Source: Engraulis encrasicolus (taxonomy: Eukaryota > Chordata > Actinopteri > Clupeiformes > Engraulidae). From it: DNA of 64,000 nucleotides. Location: positions 19,936,028 through 20,000,027 of the forward strand of contig NC_085880.1 of the NCBI RefSeq assembly GCF_034702125.1, given 5' to 3'. Positions 62,089-64,000 of the stretch are shown here, one piece after another. The translations under genes were made by a program, and so were the position numbers. The notes beneath the pieces are model-generated. The model had not been told where the DNA came from. It saw only the letters and a program-made list of their open reading frames with translations, and searched no databases. Position 1 is the stretch's first letter, and the number at the start of each line of letters is the position of its first letter.

Positions 62089-62295
62089 TAGGGTTGCCAA
62101 CCGTCCCTTGAAATACGGAATCATCCTGTATTTAGAGAGAAAAGTACGGGTTCCGTATTGAACTGAAACGGGACACAGGACGTTAAAATGCAAGAAATTA
62201 CATCTAAGAAATGCTAATTTTTCTGGGGGACGACCCCCAGACCCCCGGCACGATGAAGTGTCCCGTATTTTTTTCATTGACAGTTGGCAACCCTA
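62089..62295. mobile_element. hAT MITE with perfect 8-bp target duplication
   Basis: A 207-bp element starting TAGGGTTGCCAACCGTC and ending GACAGTTGGCAACCCTA, a 17-base terminus with one mismatch. GGTGGAAT flanks both sides (62081-62088 and 62296-62303). No ORF. Confidence 0.95.
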
Positions 62296-62303
62296 GGTGG
62301 AAT

Positions 62304-62697
62304 GGATATTGTAGTTACTGCAAATTTGAATATATCTACAACTGGACTCATTTTGGGCCATATGGCGTTGTCAGAAGATGAAGGTGGTATGAAGACCATT
62401 TTTTTTTTTTTTTTTTTAGAATAAACTCAATTTTGACAAAATATCCTATGTAGCCTAGTTGCTGCAGTTTGCCTTTGTAGGGCAGTTGGCCTCTATATAT
62501 TTCACTCTTGTTTTTAAAAAAAAAAAGTGGTTGGAAGAAAGGGTCCTCGTAAAACAAACTGTTTTTCAATCATGAAGAATTTGATGGATTGTGGTCCAAT
62601 CAAATTGACTAGGCTCATAGACTATCTCCAACGTCGATGCTTTGCTGCCTTTGTCCAAAATGTCACAATTTCAAAACGCTAGGCCACAGATTGCAAA

Positions 62698-62728
<31 letters not shown>

Positions 62729-63830
62729 CACACACAAAAATAGCCTGTGTTTTCCAACAAGCCAAGCATTCATGGTGCATGGCTGGCATGGCCAGCATTT
62801 TTTCCCCTTCTTTTCTAAAGCTCTCACCTGACTAAATTAAAAGCACATCAAAATCGCTCTTCTTCCCTGTTGAAAATAGCATGATTGATAACACAGACTC
62901 TCAATTCACTGATTTCGTCGAGGATGGTCTCCACTCAAAATAACATCAAGTAGGCCTATTTTCTACTTAAAATCGACGAGGGAGCATTTGATGTCGAAAA
63001 CAGAAGTGAAGAAGCCCCCCATCACAATTTCAGCAGTTTCCCGCTCATGGCGAACTCCTGGTCCTGGCGCCTGCGCGAGGGCGCAATCAGAGACTAACTC
63101 ACGCGCATCACTGTGAGGAATTTCCTTGATGTAGGCCTATTTGAAATTATATAGGCCTATCGCAATTAGGTAAAAAGTCAAGTCAGATAGAATGGTATAT
63201 TTTGTAACTAACGATAAATAATCACATATTAGTATTATGTCAAATCATTGTGATAGTAAAAGCTGGCAAGGTGAGCAGGCCGGTAGGCCTAAAGACTGAA
63301 AAAACGATCTCCACTCGATTTATGTGACTCTTTTCTTAACCTCACACAGCAACATTTTGAATACAGACTACGCTTGACTGCACTTTACATATGACAATAA
63401 TAATGGTTCGAATTATATTTGCCTACCTTTGCCATGCTATGGCATGGTGCCACGAGTTTCTCCCCTAGAGGTGAGTGTGCATCCAACTTGTGTTCCACGA
63501 GCGCAGGTGTTGAGTGATGGTGGCATTTTGGCAAATTGTAAGCAAAGCTTTCACGAGGAAGTGACAAGCTTTTAAATAGCAAGATTACTTCATGTACACA
63601 GAACACTGGTTGAATTGGACCATTGGCTTAAAGAGTAGGGCAAAAAGCACAAATAGAAGTTGGGCGTTACCCTAATTTGTCTAAGGCACCGCACACTAGC
63701 CTACGCTTTCATTCAGCACACCATGGCAGCGGTCCATCCATGTTCAATGTTGTTGGAGAAAAAGCACCCCATCTTGTGTTCTAAACTGAAACTGTCCCAA
63801 GGTAAATGTGCAGGGCATGTATAACCCACA
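62304..63830. other. Intergenic sequence, no gene
   Basis: Homopolymer runs (T at 62399-62417, A at 62696-62714) and a short CA run. TAGGCCTA recurs at 62952, 63132, 63152 and 63286. No coding domain. Confidence 0.4.
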
Positions 63831-63831
63831 T

Positions 63832-63952
<121 letters not shown>

Positions 63953-64000
63953 CTTCCAACATTAATGTTCACAGCATGTCTGAACAGCATTCAACTTATT

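Overview
The window reads as nuclear DNA of a ray-finned (teleost) fish. The evidence is a single-exon vertebrate forkhead gene, several tRNA-derived SINE families, hAT and piggyBac-like MITEs of teleost type, a 5'-truncated LINE and very long CA/GA microsatellites. There is no operon, CRISPR, rRNA or prokaryotic feature. The species cannot be named from sequence alone.

Only one intact protein-coding gene is convincing: an intronless foxg1-family transcription factor (11635-12717, plus strand, 360 aa). It has a near-canonical FoxG1 forkhead domain, a short N-terminus with an eh1-like motif, and a diverged C-terminus that keeps the FoxG YW-SPFLSLH motif and a terminal LR-SLPSF block. This points to a duplicate foxg1 paralog rather than the strongly conserved main copy. 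The rest is non-coding. That fits what is known of vertebrate FoxG1 loci, where the gene sits in a desert rich in distal enhancers. Six unique, repeat-poor, motif-bearing stretches are listed as candidate regulatory islands.

Layout. 1-550 is a duplicated compound GA/CA microsatellite. 1900-3600 is AT-rich DNA carrying eleven copies of a 15-bp word (GTCACACCATAGGAC and variants) in both orientations, the least explained signal here. 4000-8300 holds MITEs and microsatellites, including a Tol2-like element inside an older repeat. 8284-17000 is comparatively clean and contains foxg1 and its flanks. 17000-31200 mixes old repeats, a 53-bp minisatellite, hAT MITEs and AT-rich desert. 31600-41800 is a dense transposon district: a TTAA-flanked MITE, two large near-perfect palindromes, four hAT elements with target duplications, and a 2.5-kb Tol2-like hAT carrying a nested 418-bp element. 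42000-49000 has a candidate regulatory island and a 2.2-kb hAT element. 49000-57100 holds purine- and pyrimidine-skewed tracts, a LINE fragment and an unnamed dispersed repeat. 57900-62300 has a further TTAA MITE and four more hAT-type elements with clean or near-clean target duplications. A 109-base poly-G run lies at 63832-63952.

Open reading frames inside CA, GA, TA, G or polypyrimidine arrays are artefacts of simple sequence and are not annotated as genes. All repeat boundaries come from reading terminal inverted repeats (TIRs) and target-site duplications (TSDs) by eye.
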